A stretch of 64,000 nucleotides of DNA from Bradyrhizobium sp. NAS96.2 (lineage in GTDB: Bacteria; Pseudomonadota; Alphaproteobacteria; Rhizobiales; Xanthobacteraceae), in the NCBI RefSeq assembly GCF_001908235.1, contig NZ_LGHK01000007.1, positions 1 to 64,000 on the forward strand. Reading direction: 5' to 3'. Positions 34,645 to 44,005 of this stretch are shown here, piece after piece. A program made the position numbers and the translations under genes. Position 1 is the first letter of the stretch; each line of letters begins with the position of its first letter. The notes below the pieces were generated by a model. It was not told the origin of the DNA, ran no database searches, and worked only from the letters and a program-made list of their open reading frames with translations.

Positions 34645-35534
34645 TCGTGCGTGTTCCACGTGTCTATCCCGCAATTCCTCTGTTTAATCGATTGCGGGAC
34701 CATTCCTCCGTCCCGGCCAATGGTTGCAAGGCTGACGCGCGCAGCGGCAATCCAGGGCGGCCGAATGGCCGGCGCGAAGCAGCTTTACCCTGGACGGTCG
34801 TGAACACGACAGCATGCTCAGCTCGGTCGGGCGTGCGTGTTTGGGCTGTCGTGCCACTTCTGCTTATTTTGACTGCGTCGCATAGTGGTGCTTTGGCTGA
34901 GAACGGGCCAGCGGCTCGAGCGGTCCATCAAGCAGAGAGCCCGTTCGCCGCTTTTATGGAAGAAGCGTCACGACGCTTTGCAATCCCGGTGGACTGGATC
35001 AGGTTTGTGCTGGACAGCGAAAGTTCTGGGCAAGTGCACGCCAGATCGCCGAAAGGTGCGATGGGCCTTATGCAAGTCATGCCCGCGACTTGGGCAGAAC
35101 TGCGCCTGCGCTATGACCTAGGCAACGATCCGTTCGATCCGCGCGACAACATTCTGGCAGGCACTGCATACCTGCGTGAATTGCTCAGCCGCTATGGCTC
35201 GCCTGGCGTGTTTGCCGCGTACAACGCGGGACCAACTCGCTACGAAGAGTTTCTCACAGGCCATTCCCTGCCTGGTGAAACGCGAGCCTACGTGATCAAG
35301 CTTGCAAGCTGCCTGGGCATCAAACTGCCTCCGACGTGGATCGCCGACCGACGGTCGTCGGCAGCGGCAATGTTATTCATTGCACGATCCGATCTCATGC
35401 ATAGGGACGATCCGCCAGCGTTCGTACCTTCGAGCGACACAACGACTGCATTTTCGTCGCGAGATATTTTGCAGATGGGCCCCAGGTCCACTGGGGTGTT
35501 TGTCGCCCGATCAGGTTCGGGAGCATCGCGGTGA
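34641..35534 (+). CDS. Lytic transglycosylase of the transfer system
   Basis: A protein of 297 residues from the ATG at 34641, which overlaps the traF stop. A hydrophobic segment (VWAVVPLLLILTASHSGALA) acts as signal peptide after an unusually long basic leader. The SLT domain has IRFVLDSESSGQVHARSPKG with catalytic Glu, AMGLMQVMPATW, DPFDPRDNILAGTAYL and FAAYNAGP. It opens peptidoglycan for the secretion channel (VirB1/TrbN role). The C-terminal 70 residues are low-complexity. Confidence 0.88.
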   Translation: MIVRVPRVYPAIPLFNRLRDHSSVPANGCKADARSGNPGRPNGRREAALPWTVVNTTACSARSGVRVWAVVPLLLILTASHSGALAENGPAARAVHQAESPFAAFMEEASRRFAIPVDWIRFVLDSESSGQVHARSPKGAMGLMQVMPATWAELRLRYDLGNDPFDPRDNILAGTAYLRELLSRYGSPGVFAAYNAGPTRYEEFLTGHSLPGETRAYVIKLASCLGIKLPPTWIADRRSSAAAMLFIARSDLMHRDDPPAFVPSSDTTTAFSSRDILQMGPRSTGVFVARSGSGASR

Positions 35535-35611
35535 TCAGGCGCAGGTTGGCAAGCGGTGGCGAGCTTCAAGGAACGATTGGCGAAACGGCAAGACCAGTGC
35601 GCAAACACGAC

Positions 35612-36110
35612 GTATGTGTCCGAGGCCTGCATATGAGGTCGGATATTGACGATCCTGATGCTCTCGCGCTGGCTATATGCTGGCCATGCGCCTACCGCAC
35701 GAGCTCCTATTTCGTACGGGGAACAGCTTTGGAAGCTTTCGCGATCACTGCTTCGGCACATTCGATCACGGCACTGAACTCTGCGCTCTTCCACGTATCG
35801 ACCGAATGGCCGTCATCGAACAGCTCGTCGGAAGCGTCCCGCGCTCGTGCGACCAATTCACGGAGCGCGGCAAGGGCTTCCGAGAGCGGTTTGGCATCCG
35901 CTCCGTTTCGGGAAGATTGCGTCACCTCTCTATCTCCATCACATTGCGAGTACGGACCGTCAGGCAGTTTCGCGACAATAGATCACCGTCACTATTGCGC
36001 CGGGTCTGATCTTGTGTGCTTCGACAACCTGTGCTCAGGCGGCGGCAGCGTCAGGTTCTGCGCATATTCAGTTCCACGGCAGCAGGTGGTCAATTCGGCT
36101 TACGGGATGC
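35612..36110 (-). mobile_element. IS66-family remnant with passenger gene
   Basis: This resembles the left part of the complete IS66 at 36136-39477. A terminal-repeat-like start GTATGTGTCCGAGG at 35612 is followed by a 72-codon minus-strand gene and then, at about 36035-36110, a short match to the 3' end of tnpC (the CAGGCGGCGGCAG and ACGGGATG parts). The rest of the element is gone. The complete copy lies immediately to its right. Confidence 0.7.
35707..35925 (-). CDS. Small helical passenger protein (IS66 remnant copy)
   Basis: A protein of 72 residues (M-T-Q-S-S-R-N-G-A-D-A-K-P-L-S), acidic and helical, with LAALRELVARARDASDELF and DDGHSVDTWKSAEF. It is closely similar to the 70-residue protein at 36231-36443. 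Both sit between an IS66 left end and tnpC. No domain is recognised. A short antitoxin-like or transposition-accessory role is possible. Confidence 0.65.
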   Translation of the reverse strand: MTQSSRNGADAKPLSEALAALRELVARARDASDELFDDGHSVDTWKSAEFSAVIECAEAVIAKASKAVPRTK

Positions 36111-36230
36111 CGGAAAGGCGGAGAGCGATCACGACGTATGCGTCCGGGGGCTGCACATGACGTCGGATATTGGTGAGTCCAACGCTCTCGGGCCGGCTAT
36201 ATGCTGGCAATGCGCCGACCGGGCGAACTC

Positions 36231-36443
36231 CTATTTTGTTTTGGGAGCTTTCGCCTTCGCGATCACCGCTTCGGCACGTTCGATCGCAGCACGGAGCTCT
36301 TCGCTTTTCCATGTATCAACCGAATGGCCGTCGTCGAACGACTCATCGGTCGCTTCCTGCGCGCGTGCGACCAGCTCACGAAGCGCTGCAATCGCTTCGG
36401 AAAGAAGTTTGGCATCCGCTCCGTTTTCGGAAGATCGCGTCAT
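36231..36443 (-). CDS. IS66 passenger protein
   Basis: A protein of 70 residues (M-T-R-S-S-E-N-G-A-D-A-K-L-L-S), helical, with AIAALRELVARAQEATDES, DDGHSVDTWKSEEL and a basic tail (AKAKAPKTK). It is encoded between the left terminal repeat and tnpC, downstream of the transposase genes. The near copy at 35707-35925 shows that it travels with IS66 elements of this subgroup. Function unknown. Confidence 0.7.
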   Translation of the reverse strand: MTRSSENGADAKLLSEAIAALRELVARAQEATDESFDDGHSVDTWKSEELRAAIERAEAVIAKAKAPKTK

Positions 36444-36558
36444 CTCTTTATCCCTGGCACATGCCGATCATGGACCATCAGGCCATATCGTTACAATAGA
36501 CGACTATCGCCATTGCGCCCTGTCCAATGGTCGCCCGTTGGCGAGAGCGTGGCCCAAC

Positions 36559-38100
36559 TCAGGCGGCGGCAGGGGCGAGTGCTGCGGCTCTCCAATTCCA
36601 AGGCAAGAGGTCATCGAGACGATTAACGGGATGTCCGTTGACCATTCGCTTCAGCACGTCGTGCAGGTACGCATAAGGTTCGACGCCGTTGAGCTTGCAA
36701 GTTTCAATCAGCGAACAGAGGATTGCCCATCGTTCCCCGCCGCCATCGCTACCGGCGAAGAGATGGTTCTTGCGGCCGAGCGCTACAGGCCGGATCGCTC
36801 GCCCAACGGGATTCGTGTCGAGTTCGATGCGGCCGTCGTGCAGGAAACGGGTCAATCCATCCCAGCGCGACAGCGCATACCGGATCGCTTCGGCGAGATT
36901 GCCGCGGCCGGGCAATTGCGGGAGCTGCACCTCGAGCCAAAGGCGAAGGCTGTCAACGATCGGCTTGGCGAGTGCGCGCCGCGCGGCCAGCCGATGCGCC
37001 GGCGATTGACCACGCACCTGCGTTTCGACGGCATAGAGGCTAGCAATGCGACGCAGGGCCTCGTGCGCGATGGGCGTGTCCTCGGCTTGCGCGACCTCGT
37101 AGAACTTGCGTCTGGTGTGTGCCCAACATGCGGCGAGAGTGATGTTTCCGGCGTCGGTCAGCCGCTCGAATCCCGCGTAACCGTCGACGTGCAGAACGCC
37201 TTTGAAGTGCGTCAGATGCGCCCCCGGGCGCTCCGCTTTCCGGTCGGGCGCGAACACATAGACCGCAGCCGGCGGCTCGGGCCCACCCCAACTGCGTTGA
37301 TCGCGGGCATACACCCACAGCCGTCCGGTCTTGGTGCGGCCTCGGCCCGGATCGAGCACAGGGATTGGCGTGTCGTCGGCAAACAGGCGATCCGACGCGA
37401 ACATGTGCTTGCACAGCCGATCGTGCAGGGCCTCAAACCACCAGCACGCGCCGCCAACCCATCCGGCGAGTGTCGAGCGCTCCAGTTCGACACCATGGCG
37501 AGCAAAGATCTGCGCCTGCCGATAAAGTGGTGTGTGGTCGCAGTATTTGCTGACCAGCACCTGGGCGAGCAGGGCCGGCGTGGCCAAACCGCCGGCGATC
37601 GGCCGTTCCGGCGCCGGAGCCTGGGTGATCGTTCCGCAACTGCGACAGGCATATTTCGGGCGGCAGACGCGTACCACCCGCAGCTGTGCTGGCACCCAGT
37701 CCAGCATCTCGCTGACGCTCTCACCGATGGCATGCAGCGGGCCGCCACAGCACGCACACGTCTCACTATCGACGTTGAGCACGACCTCTTCACGGGGCAG
37801 ATGGTCCGGCAGCGGCTTGCGCTTCGGCTGCAGCTTCTGCATCGGCGCGGGCGCCTCAACCGAGGCTTCATCTGCCTCAACAGCCGACAGATCGATGTCC
37901 AGATCTTCAAGCCCAAGGGCGAGTTGATCGGCGTCGAGACGCTCGGAACGACGACCAAATTGTGCGCGCTGAAGCTGTTTGATGATCGCCTGGAGCCGCT
38001 GGATCTCGCTATTCCGATGCGCGATGACCGAGGCAATGTCGCGCACCAGGCGGTGCAGAAGCGCAGTATCCGACGGCAGATTGTCGAGGTCGAGCTGCAT
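36559..38100 (-). CDS. tnpC: IS66 transposase TnpC (DDE)
   Basis: A protein of 513 residues. In order: an N-terminal coiled coil (IQRLQAIIKQLQRAQFGRRS), a zinc-finger domain (C-A-C-C-G-G-P-L, YACRSCGTITQAPAP), and the DDE catalytic core with ADDTPIPVLDPGRGRTKTGR, FKGVLHVDGYAGFERL and the Glu region RIELDTNPVGRAIRPVALGR. It ends with the IS66 C-terminal motif (LCSLIETCKLNGVEPYAYL). Length and domains are complete, so it should be active. It is the last of the three transposition genes. Confidence 0.95.
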   Translation of the reverse strand: MQLDLDNLPSDTALLHRLVRDIASVIAHRNSEIQRLQAIIKQLQRAQFGRRSERLDADQLALGLEDLDIDLSAVEADEASVEAPAPMQKLQPKRKPLPDHLPREEVVLNVDSETCACCGGPLHAIGESVSEMLDWVPAQLRVVRVCRPKYACRSCGTITQAPAPERPIAGGLATPALLAQVLVSKYCDHTPLYRQAQIFARHGVELERSTLAGWVGGACWWFEALHDRLCKHMFASDRLFADDTPIPVLDPGRGRTKTGRLWVYARDQRSWGGPEPPAAVYVFAPDRKAERPGAHLTHFKGVLHVDGYAGFERLTDAGNITLAACWAHTRRKFYEVAQAEDTPIAHEALRRIASLYAVETQVRGQSPAHRLAARRALAKPIVDSLRLWLEVQLPQLPGRGNLAEAIRYALSRWDGLTRFLHDGRIELDTNPVGRAIRPVALGRKNHLFAGSDGGGERWAILCSLIETCKLNGVEPYAYLHDVLKRMVNGHPVNRLDDLLPWNWRAAALAPAAA

Positions 38101-38169
38101 GACCGATTCTACTCGGACACACTGATTCGACGAAGCAACTTCGCTATATTCTATGCGGGTTTTTGCGAT

Positions 38170-38523
38170 TCAGCCCGCGATGGCCGGGCGCCATCGACGC
38201 TCCGGTGTACGCCAGTCGATGCCTTCGATCAGCATGGCAAGCTGCGCCGGGGACAGCGTTACCGTCCCGCCGGGATCGCTCATTCTCGGCCAGATGAAGC
38301 CGCCCTGGTCGAGCCTCTTGCTGAACAGGCAGAGCCCGTTGCCGTCCCAGAACAGGATCTTCAGCGTGCTCGCCTTCTTGCCTCGGAAGGCAAACAGGTG
38401 GCCGGAGAATGGGTCCTTCTTGAGGTGTTCCTGAACGAGTGCGGCGAGGCCATCCAGGCCCTTGCGCATGTCGGTGTATCCCAAAGCCAGATGCACTTTC
38501 ACGCCGGCCGGCACGATCATCAT
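38170..38523 (-). CDS. tnpB: IS66 accessory protein TnpB
   Basis: A protein of 117 residues. The IS66 Orf2 signature is complete: VKVHLALGYTDMRKGLDGLA, DPFSGHLFAFRGKKAS, ILFWDGNGLCLFSKRLDQGG and a short C-terminal region. It is required with TnpA and TnpC for transposition in this family. The ATG overlaps the tnpA stop (ATGA). Confidence 0.95.
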   Translation of the reverse strand: MMIVPAGVKVHLALGYTDMRKGLDGLAALVQEHLKKDPFSGHLFAFRGKKASTLKILFWDGNGLCLFSKRLDQGGFIWPRMSDPGGTVTLSPAQLAMLIEGIDWRTPERRWRPAIAG

Positions 38524-39395
38524 CGTGCTGTCTCCCCCTCAATGACCTGGCGGCGGACTGCATCAGGATCGCTGCCGATCGGCGCGAACACGCGGCGTCC
38601 ATCCTCCAATTCGACAACCGTCATGCCGTCCGGCGGCTGCAGCAGATCGTGCAGTACGAGCGTTGCGGATTGCGCTCCGGCGACCTTCACGGCCGCCAAC
38701 TTCGCCCGCATTCGCTTGCTGAGCCCGAACTGCACCCGCCACCGGAACAACATGCTGGTAACGATGCCGTGGCGCCGGCAAATCTCGGCGGCGGTGGCAC
38801 CGGGGAGCTCGGACTCGGTCACTATCGCGAGCTTTTCACCGTCACTGAAGCGACGCCGGTTGGCGCGTCCGTCGCTCGGCGGATCGGGGGTTGGTGCATC
38901 TGTCAAGCGGCTTCTGACGCGAGACCCCTTAGCAGCGCTGCTAACACTAGTGCTTATTAGTGGGCGGGCACTCGGATGAAGGTGCGTCCGCCAGTCGATT
39001 TCGACCTCATTGGCGTCGATCAGATCGCGCCACCGCCTCAGGCTGTGCTGCGATATGCGATGTGCCCGAGCGTACGCTTGCATGCTCAGTCCACACCACC
39101 TCATCGCTTCAACGTGCATTGCCCAGAACGCTTGGACTGCTCTGCAGCGCTGGTCCTTCGACACTGGGGTCTGCTGCTTGCGGAGCCGCTCCCGACGTTC
39201 CTCGCGACGCAATTCCGCACGTATTTTCAGCGTTTCAGCGTCAATCAGATGCCGCAGCCAACGATCGAATGTGCCGCCAGTGAGACGGTGCTGACGACAA
39301 TATTTGCGCTTGCTGAGACCGCTTCGCCGCCACGCTTCAACGTGGACCGACCAAAAAGAACGACGCGCTTCGTTCTTGAAATATTCCGTACCCAC
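38520..39395 (-). CDS. tnpA: IS66 accessory protein TnpA, long form
   Basis: A protein of 291 residues, about twice the usual TnpA. The last 110 residues are the normal IS66 Orf1 (RRFSDGEKLAIVTESELPGA, TAAEICRRHGIVTSMLFRWR). The front holds two related HTH-like modules (FWSVHVEAWRRSGLSKRKYC and FWAMHVEAMRWCGLSMQAYA), each a W-x-x-H-V-E-A helix unit, suggesting internal duplication. It may recognise the element ends. Confidence 0.85.
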   Translation of the reverse strand: MGTEYFKNEARRSFWSVHVEAWRRSGLSKRKYCRQHRLTGGTFDRWLRHLIDAETLKIRAELRREERRERLRKQQTPVSKDQRCRAVQAFWAMHVEAMRWCGLSMQAYARAHRISQHSLRRWRDLIDANEVEIDWRTHLHPSARPLISTSVSSAAKGSRVRSRLTDAPTPDPPSDGRANRRRFSDGEKLAIVTESELPGATAAEICRRHGIVTSMLFRWRVQFGLSKRMRAKLAAVKVAGAQSATLVLHDLLQPPDGMTVVELEDGRRVFAPIGSDPDAVRRQVIEGETAR

Positions 39396-39656
39396 CGGAG
39401 ATCCTCCAATGCAGCAAGGAACCCGATATGGAACGACAACGCACTCTCGGAAAGTCGTGCAGGACTCGGACGCTTACATCACGACCGGTCGATGGCGAGA
39501 TAAAAGGGGCTCGCCGGTCGAACCGCAAGCCATTGACATGACTTGGGTTCCGGCGTGCCGGTCGGTCGGGGCGCGTGCCGCGCCTTGCATTTTGACGAAT
39601 GCAATCAAAGGCTTTTACGGCACGGCATGCGCTCTTGATTGCTGGGAGGTCCGGTC

Positions 39657-41420
39657 ATGACCGCAGGCGACAGCGATCTGCGTGTTCGGCCAGGGCGCAT
39701 CCGCAGTACGCGCGCGCCGAAGCAAAAGAGCTTCATCAACCAGGTGTTGCGAGCAGCAAAGAAAGCCGGACATACCTCGGGACAGGCCGCGGCTGGTAGG
39801 CGTTCTGTGGCCTATGGGCGCTCGACGTTTGGCCGAGGCCGGCTCGCTTTTAGTCGCTGCCGGTTGTTCAGCCCGACACGGCGCGTCGTGGTGAAAGCGC
39901 GCGTTGTTCGTCACAAGGGGCGAGCCTTCCGCTCAGCGCCACTGACCGCCCATCTCTCATATTTGAAACGCGATGGCGTGACTCGAAGCGGCGGGAGGGC
40001 CGAGATGTTCGATGCCCGCAGCGACCGTGCTGATGGCGCGGCGTTCGCGGAACGCTGCAAGGACGACCGCCATCATTTCCGTTTCATTGTCTCGCCGGAA
40101 GACGCTGGTGATATGACCGATCTCAAGGCCTTCACCCGCGATCTTGCCAAGCAGATGGAGACCGATCTCGGCACGCGGCTCGATTGGGTGGCTATCGATC
40201 ATTGGAATACGGACAACCCTCATGTCCATCTTCTCGTTCGGGGCGTAGATGAGGAGGGAGTCGATCTCGTGATCTCCCGCGACTACATCAGCCGGGGTCT
40301 GCGCTCACGCGCCGAGGAACTTGCCGCCATTGAACTAGGTCCGAAACCGGAACATGAAATCCGCATTTCGCTGGAGAGGGAGGTGACGGCAGAGCGATGG
40401 ACGCGGCTCGATCAGGAGATCCGGCTGGCAGCCGACGAAACCGGCTATATCGATCTGCGTCCTGAGAATCCCGGCAGCTCCGATCCCGAGATCCGCCGCC
40501 TGATGGTCGGCCGCCTTCAGCATCTGGAGAAGACCGGCCTCGCTGCACCCGCGGCACCAGGGGAATGGACGGTCGGGCTTGAGGCTGAGCGCAGTCTGCG
40601 CGACCTCGGCATGCGCGGCGACATCATCAAGACCATGCACCGCGCCTTTACCGAGCGTGGGGAACCGCGCAGTATTGCCGACTTCGTCATCGAAAGTGGA
40701 CAGCCGACGTCCCAGATCATCGGACGGCTGGTCGATCGGGGATTGCATGACGAACTGACTGGCGAGGCCTTCGCCCTGATCGACGGAACGGATGGACGTG
40801 CACACTACGTCCGCCTCCGTGGAATCGAGGCCTTCGAATATGCACCACCGACCGGTGGTATCGTCGAAGTCCGGCGCTTCGCTCCTGCCGGCGATCCGCG
40901 CCCCACCTTGGTCCTCGCGAGCCGTTCCGATCTCGATCTTGCTGAGCAGGTCGTCGCGAAAGGCGCGACCTGGCTCGACCACCGCTTGGTCGAACGCGAG
41001 CCCATGCCGCTCGCCATGGGTGGTTTCGGCCGCGAGACCCGCGACGCCATGGAAGCCCGTACCGAGCATCTGATTCAGGAGGGGCTGGCACGGCGGCAGG
41101 GCCAGGGCATCATCTTGCAGCGCGACCTGCTGAATACGCTCCGTCGACGCGAACTGGACGAGCTGGCAGCAAACGTCTCGGCCGACACCGGCCTGCCTCA
41201 TATAAAGGCTGCCTCCGGAGAGCATGTGGCGGGCGTCTATCGCCAACGCATCACGCTCGCCTCGGGTCGCTTCGCCATGGTCGATAACGGACTTGGCTTT
41301 CAGCTCGTGCCCTGGTCTCGCGAACTTGAAAAGAGGTTGGGCAAGGACGTCGCCGGCGTCATGAAGGACGGTGGCGGCATCGAATGGAGTTTTGGTCGGA
41401 AGCGCGACCTCGGCCTCTAG
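39657..41420 (+). CDS. MOB relaxase (DUF3363 type)
   Basis: A protein of 587 residues from the ATG at 39657, with GGGAGG 8 bp upstream; an ATG at 39639 is in frame. A basic front (KQKSFINQVLRAAKKAGHTS) precedes the relaxase domain. L-T-A-H-L-S-Y-L gives the candidate nucleophile Tyr, HHFRFIVSPEDAGDM and DNPHVHLLVRG the metal-binding histidines (HUH, about residues 187-193). The DUF3363 C-terminal region follows. It nicks oriT, becomes joined to the strand and pilots it. oriT should be close, probably within 39486-39656. The IS66 insertion lies just upstream and may affect its promoter. Confidence 0.88.
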   Translation: MTAGDSDLRVRPGRIRSTRAPKQKSFINQVLRAAKKAGHTSGQAAAGRRSVAYGRSTFGRGRLAFSRCRLFSPTRRVVVKARVVRHKGRAFRSAPLTAHLSYLKRDGVTRSGGRAEMFDARSDRADGAAFAERCKDDRHHFRFIVSPEDAGDMTDLKAFTRDLAKQMETDLGTRLDWVAIDHWNTDNPHVHLLVRGVDEEGVDLVISRDYISRGLRSRAEELAAIELGPKPEHEIRISLEREVTAERWTRLDQEIRLAADETGYIDLRPENPGSSDPEIRRLMVGRLQHLEKTGLAAPAAPGEWTVGLEAERSLRDLGMRGDIIKTMHRAFTERGEPRSIADFVIESGQPTSQIIGRLVDRGLHDELTGEAFALIDGTDGRAHYVRLRGIEAFEYAPPTGGIVEVRRFAPAGDPRPTLVLASRSDLDLAEQVVAKGATWLDHRLVEREPMPLAMGGFGRETRDAMEARTEHLIQEGLARRQGQGIILQRDLLNTLRRRELDELAANVSADTGLPHIKAASGEHVAGVYRQRITLASGRFAMVDNGLGFQLVPWSRELEKRLGKDVAGVMKDGGGIEWSFGRKRDLGL

Positions 41421-41456
41421 CTATCTCAGCATTTTAGTTGCGGAAAGGCGTTCGGG

Positions 41457-43442
41457 ATGTCCGGAACCAAAATCCTTTGGGGACAGGTGATCGTTGTTGG
41501 CCTGATCGTTTTGCTCGCCATCTGGGGAGCAACCGAGTGGGCGGCTTGGCGGCTCGCCTACCAACCCGAACTTGGGCGGCCCTGGTTCGAGCTATCAGGC
41601 TTCAAAGTTTATTACCCGCCCATCTTTTTCTGGTGGTGGTTCGTCTACGATGCCTATGCACCACAGGTCTTTGTCGAGGGTGCCTTCATCGCAGCCTCGG
41701 GGACCTTCATTTCGATCGCCGTGGCGATCGGCATGTCGGTTTGGCGAGCGCGCGAAGCCAAGAACGTCGAGACCTATGGTTCGGCGCGCTGGGCCGAAGT
41801 GCGGGAGATGAGAGCGGCCGGACTTCTCGGTCCGGATGGCGTGGTGCTGGGCAAGCTCGACCGCGACTACCTCCGCCATGACGGACCAGAACACGTGTTG
41901 TGTTTTGCACCCACACGGTCGGGTAAAGGTGTCGGCCTCGTCGTTCCATCGTTGCTGGCTTGGCCTGGCTCGGCCATCGTCCACGACATCAAGGGCGAGA
42001 ACTGGCAGCTGACCGCGGGCTTTCGTTCGCGGCATGGCCGCGTCCTCTTATTCGATCCCACCAACCCAAAATCTTCGGCCTATAACCCGCTGCTCGAGGT
42101 CCGGCGCGGCGAGTGGGAGGTTCGTGACGTGCAGAACGTCGCTGACGTCCTGGTCGACCCCGAAGGCTCCCTCGATAAGCGGAACCATTGGGAGAAGACC
42201 AGCCATTCGCTACTGGTCGGCGCCATCCTCCACGTCCTCTATGCCGAGGCGGACAAGACTTTGGCAGGTGTGGCCGCCTTTCTGTCCGACCCGAAGCGGC
42301 CGATTGAGGCGACCTTGAAGGCGATGATGACCACGCTGCACCTCGGTGAGCAGGGGCCTCACCCTGTGGTCGCCTCGACTGCGCGCGAACTCCTCAATAA
42401 ATCCGAGAACGAACGCTCAGGGGTCCTGTCCACGGCGATGTCGTTCCTCGGGCTCTACCGCGATCCCGTTGTGGCTCGGGTGACCCGTGCTTGCGATTGG
42501 CGAATCGCGGATTTGATTGCCGACGCCAGTCCCACGACGCTTTACCTCGTAGTGCCGCCCTCCGATATCTCACGGACCAAACCATTGATCCGTCTGGTGC
42601 TGAACCAGATTGGCCGGCGCCTGACCGAGGACCTGCATGCCCGCGACCGGCGGCATCGCATCCTGATGATGCTCGACGAGTTCCCGGCGCTGGGGCGGCT
42701 TGATTTCTTCGAGTCCGCACTCGCCTTCATGGCGGGGTATGGCATCAAGAGCTTCTTGATCGCGCAATCGCTCAATCAGATCGAAAAGGCCTACGGGCCC
42801 AATAATGCGATCCTCGACAACTGCCACGTGCGCGTCAGCTTCGCGACCAATGACGAGCGGACCGCCAAGCGGGTATCCGACGCGCTGGGCACGGCGACGG
42901 AGATGCGTGCGATGAAAAACTATGCCGGTCACAGGTTGAACCCCTGGCTGGGGCACCTCATGGTCTCGCGGCAGGAAACGGCGCGGCCGCTCTTGACGCC
43001 TGGCGAGGTCATGCAGCTTCCGCCGATGGACGAGATCGTCATGGTGGCGGGCACGCCACCGATGCGGGCAAAGAAGGTCCGCTACTATGAGGACCGGCGG
43101 TTTACCGAGCGTGTCTTGCCGCCGCCCGATCCGGCGGCATCCGGGCGATCATCGCGAACGGACGGATGGTCAACGCTTGGAACGCTGAAGCCGGCGCCGC
43201 TTCCAGGGGACAGGGGGCAGGGAGAGGAAGACACGGCGAACAGCGGTCTCCGTCGTGAGCCCGAACTCCCCGATCACGTCGCGATCGTCAAGGAGAAAAC
43301 CGAACCGACGCCGGCAGAAGAATTTGCCGTCGTTCTTGACGATGATGAGGATGCGATTCGTCAGTCCCGGCTCATACGCCAACAGATGCGCGGTGTTGCG
43401 CGTCAGGTCGCCATGGACCCGAATGACGGTATGGAGCTCTGA
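41457..43442 (+). CDS. traG: TraG/VirD4-type coupling protein
   Basis: A protein of 661 residues. Two N-terminal transmembrane segments (VIVVGLIVLLAIWGATEWAA and FIAASGTFISIAVAIGMSVW) are followed by the ATPase domain with Walker A CFAPTRSGKGVGLV (about residue 150) and Walker B ILMMLDEFPALGRL (about 402). A proline- and acid-rich tail ends the protein. It pumps the relaxase-DNA complex into the Trb channel. Intact and of family length. The next gene follows 6 bp after the stop. Confidence 0.94.
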   Translation: MSGTKILWGQVIVVGLIVLLAIWGATEWAAWRLAYQPELGRPWFELSGFKVYYPPIFFWWWFVYDAYAPQVFVEGAFIAASGTFISIAVAIGMSVWRAREAKNVETYGSARWAEVREMRAAGLLGPDGVVLGKLDRDYLRHDGPEHVLCFAPTRSGKGVGLVVPSLLAWPGSAIVHDIKGENWQLTAGFRSRHGRVLLFDPTNPKSSAYNPLLEVRRGEWEVRDVQNVADVLVDPEGSLDKRNHWEKTSHSLLVGAILHVLYAEADKTLAGVAAFLSDPKRPIEATLKAMMTTLHLGEQGPHPVVASTARELLNKSENERSGVLSTAMSFLGLYRDPVVARVTRACDWRIADLIADASPTTLYLVVPPSDISRTKPLIRLVLNQIGRRLTEDLHARDRRHRILMMLDEFPALGRLDFFESALAFMAGYGIKSFLIAQSLNQIEKAYGPNNAILDNCHVRVSFATNDERTAKRVSDALGTATEMRAMKNYAGHRLNPWLGHLMVSRQETARPLLTPGEVMQLPPMDEIVMVAGTPPMRAKKVRYYEDRRFTERVLPPPDPAASGRSSRTDGWSTLGTLKPAPLPGDRGQGEEDTANSGLRREPELPDHVAIVKEKTEPTPAEEFAVVLDDDEDAIRQSRLIRQQMRGVARQVAMDPNDGMEL

Positions 43443-43448
43443 GGCAGT

Positions 43449-43877
43449 ATGCGCGACCGGATGAACGTATATTTCCCGCCAGAGCTTCTGAAACAGATCT
43501 CGGATCTGGCCGACCGCAAGAACCTTTCCAGGTCTTCGATCGTGGAAGCGGCGGTCGCTTCCTTTTTGTCGCCGGACGGCGCGGACAGGCGGGAGGCAGC
43601 GTTCACTCGGCGTCTGGACCGGCTGTCACGTCAGATGCAGAGGCTGGAGCGTGACGTCGGTTTGACGGCCGAGACCTTGGCCCTCTTCATTCGCTTCTGG
43701 TTGACGGTCACGCCACCGTTACCCAATGACGCGCAGGCGGCCGCGCAGCTTAAGGGCAGGGAACGTTTTGAAGGATTCGTCGAGGCGCTCGGCCGCCGTT
43801 TGCAAAAAGGGCAGAGCTTCCTGCGTGAGATTCCAGAAGAGATCGTCCGTCAGGAACCGGTCGGTGAAGCTGACTGA
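43449..43877 (+). CDS. CopG/ribbon-helix-helix protein
   Basis: A protein of 142 residues. R-M-N-V-Y-F-P-P-E-L-L-K-Q-I-S and KNLSRSSIVEAAVASFL form a ribbon-helix-helix DNA-binding domain. A coiled-coil stretch (RRLDRLSRQMQRLERDVGL) and a hydrophobic helix (TLALFIRFWLTVTPPLP) follow. It is the usual small gene between traG and trbB, probably an autoregulator of transfer genes. Confidence 0.88.
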   Translation: MRDRMNVYFPPELLKQISDLADRKNLSRSSIVEAAVASFLSPDGADRREAAFTRRLDRLSRQMQRLERDVGLTAETLALFIRFWLTVTPPLPNDAQAAAQLKGRERFEGFVEALGRRLQKGQSFLREIPEEIVRQEPVGEAD

Positions 43878-43909
43878 GGCCCTCGCACGTTATCGCACCG
43901 GCCCCTCCC

Positions 43910-43931
43910 TTTTCTACGCCAGCCTACGACC
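43910..43931. repeat. 22-bp imperfect direct repeat left of MFS gene
   Basis: TTTTCTACGCCAGCCTACGA plus CC. It matches 45393-45414 at 18 of 22 bases in the same orientation. The two copies bracket the MFS gene at 44006-45340. Confidence 0.6.
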
Positions 43932-44005
43932 GCAGCAATTTAGCCGAGCTGACAAAAAGCTGGACGCGCTATCGGCTCGAACGAGCTGAGAGCAAAAGGG
44001 CCAGC

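Larger units (their letters stand above)
36136..39477 (-). mobile_element. Complete IS66-family element, 3342 bp
   Basis: The left end begins GTATGCGTCCGGGGGCTGCA (36136) and the right end, read inward, begins GTAAGCGTCCGAGTCCTGCA (from 39477), 17 of 21 bases equal. The 8-bp target duplication ATCACGAC flanks both ends (36128-36135 and 39478-39485); 8 bp is the usual IS66 length. It contains tnpA, tnpB and tnpC on the minus strand plus a passenger gene near the left end. The sharp duplication suggests recent insertion upstream of the relaxase gene. Confidence 0.93.

Noticed and set aside
36016-38979. A 987-codon plus-strand open frame
   Set aside because: It is antisense to the complete IS66 genes tnpC and tnpB, which carry all family motifs; GC-rich codons keep the opposite strand open.
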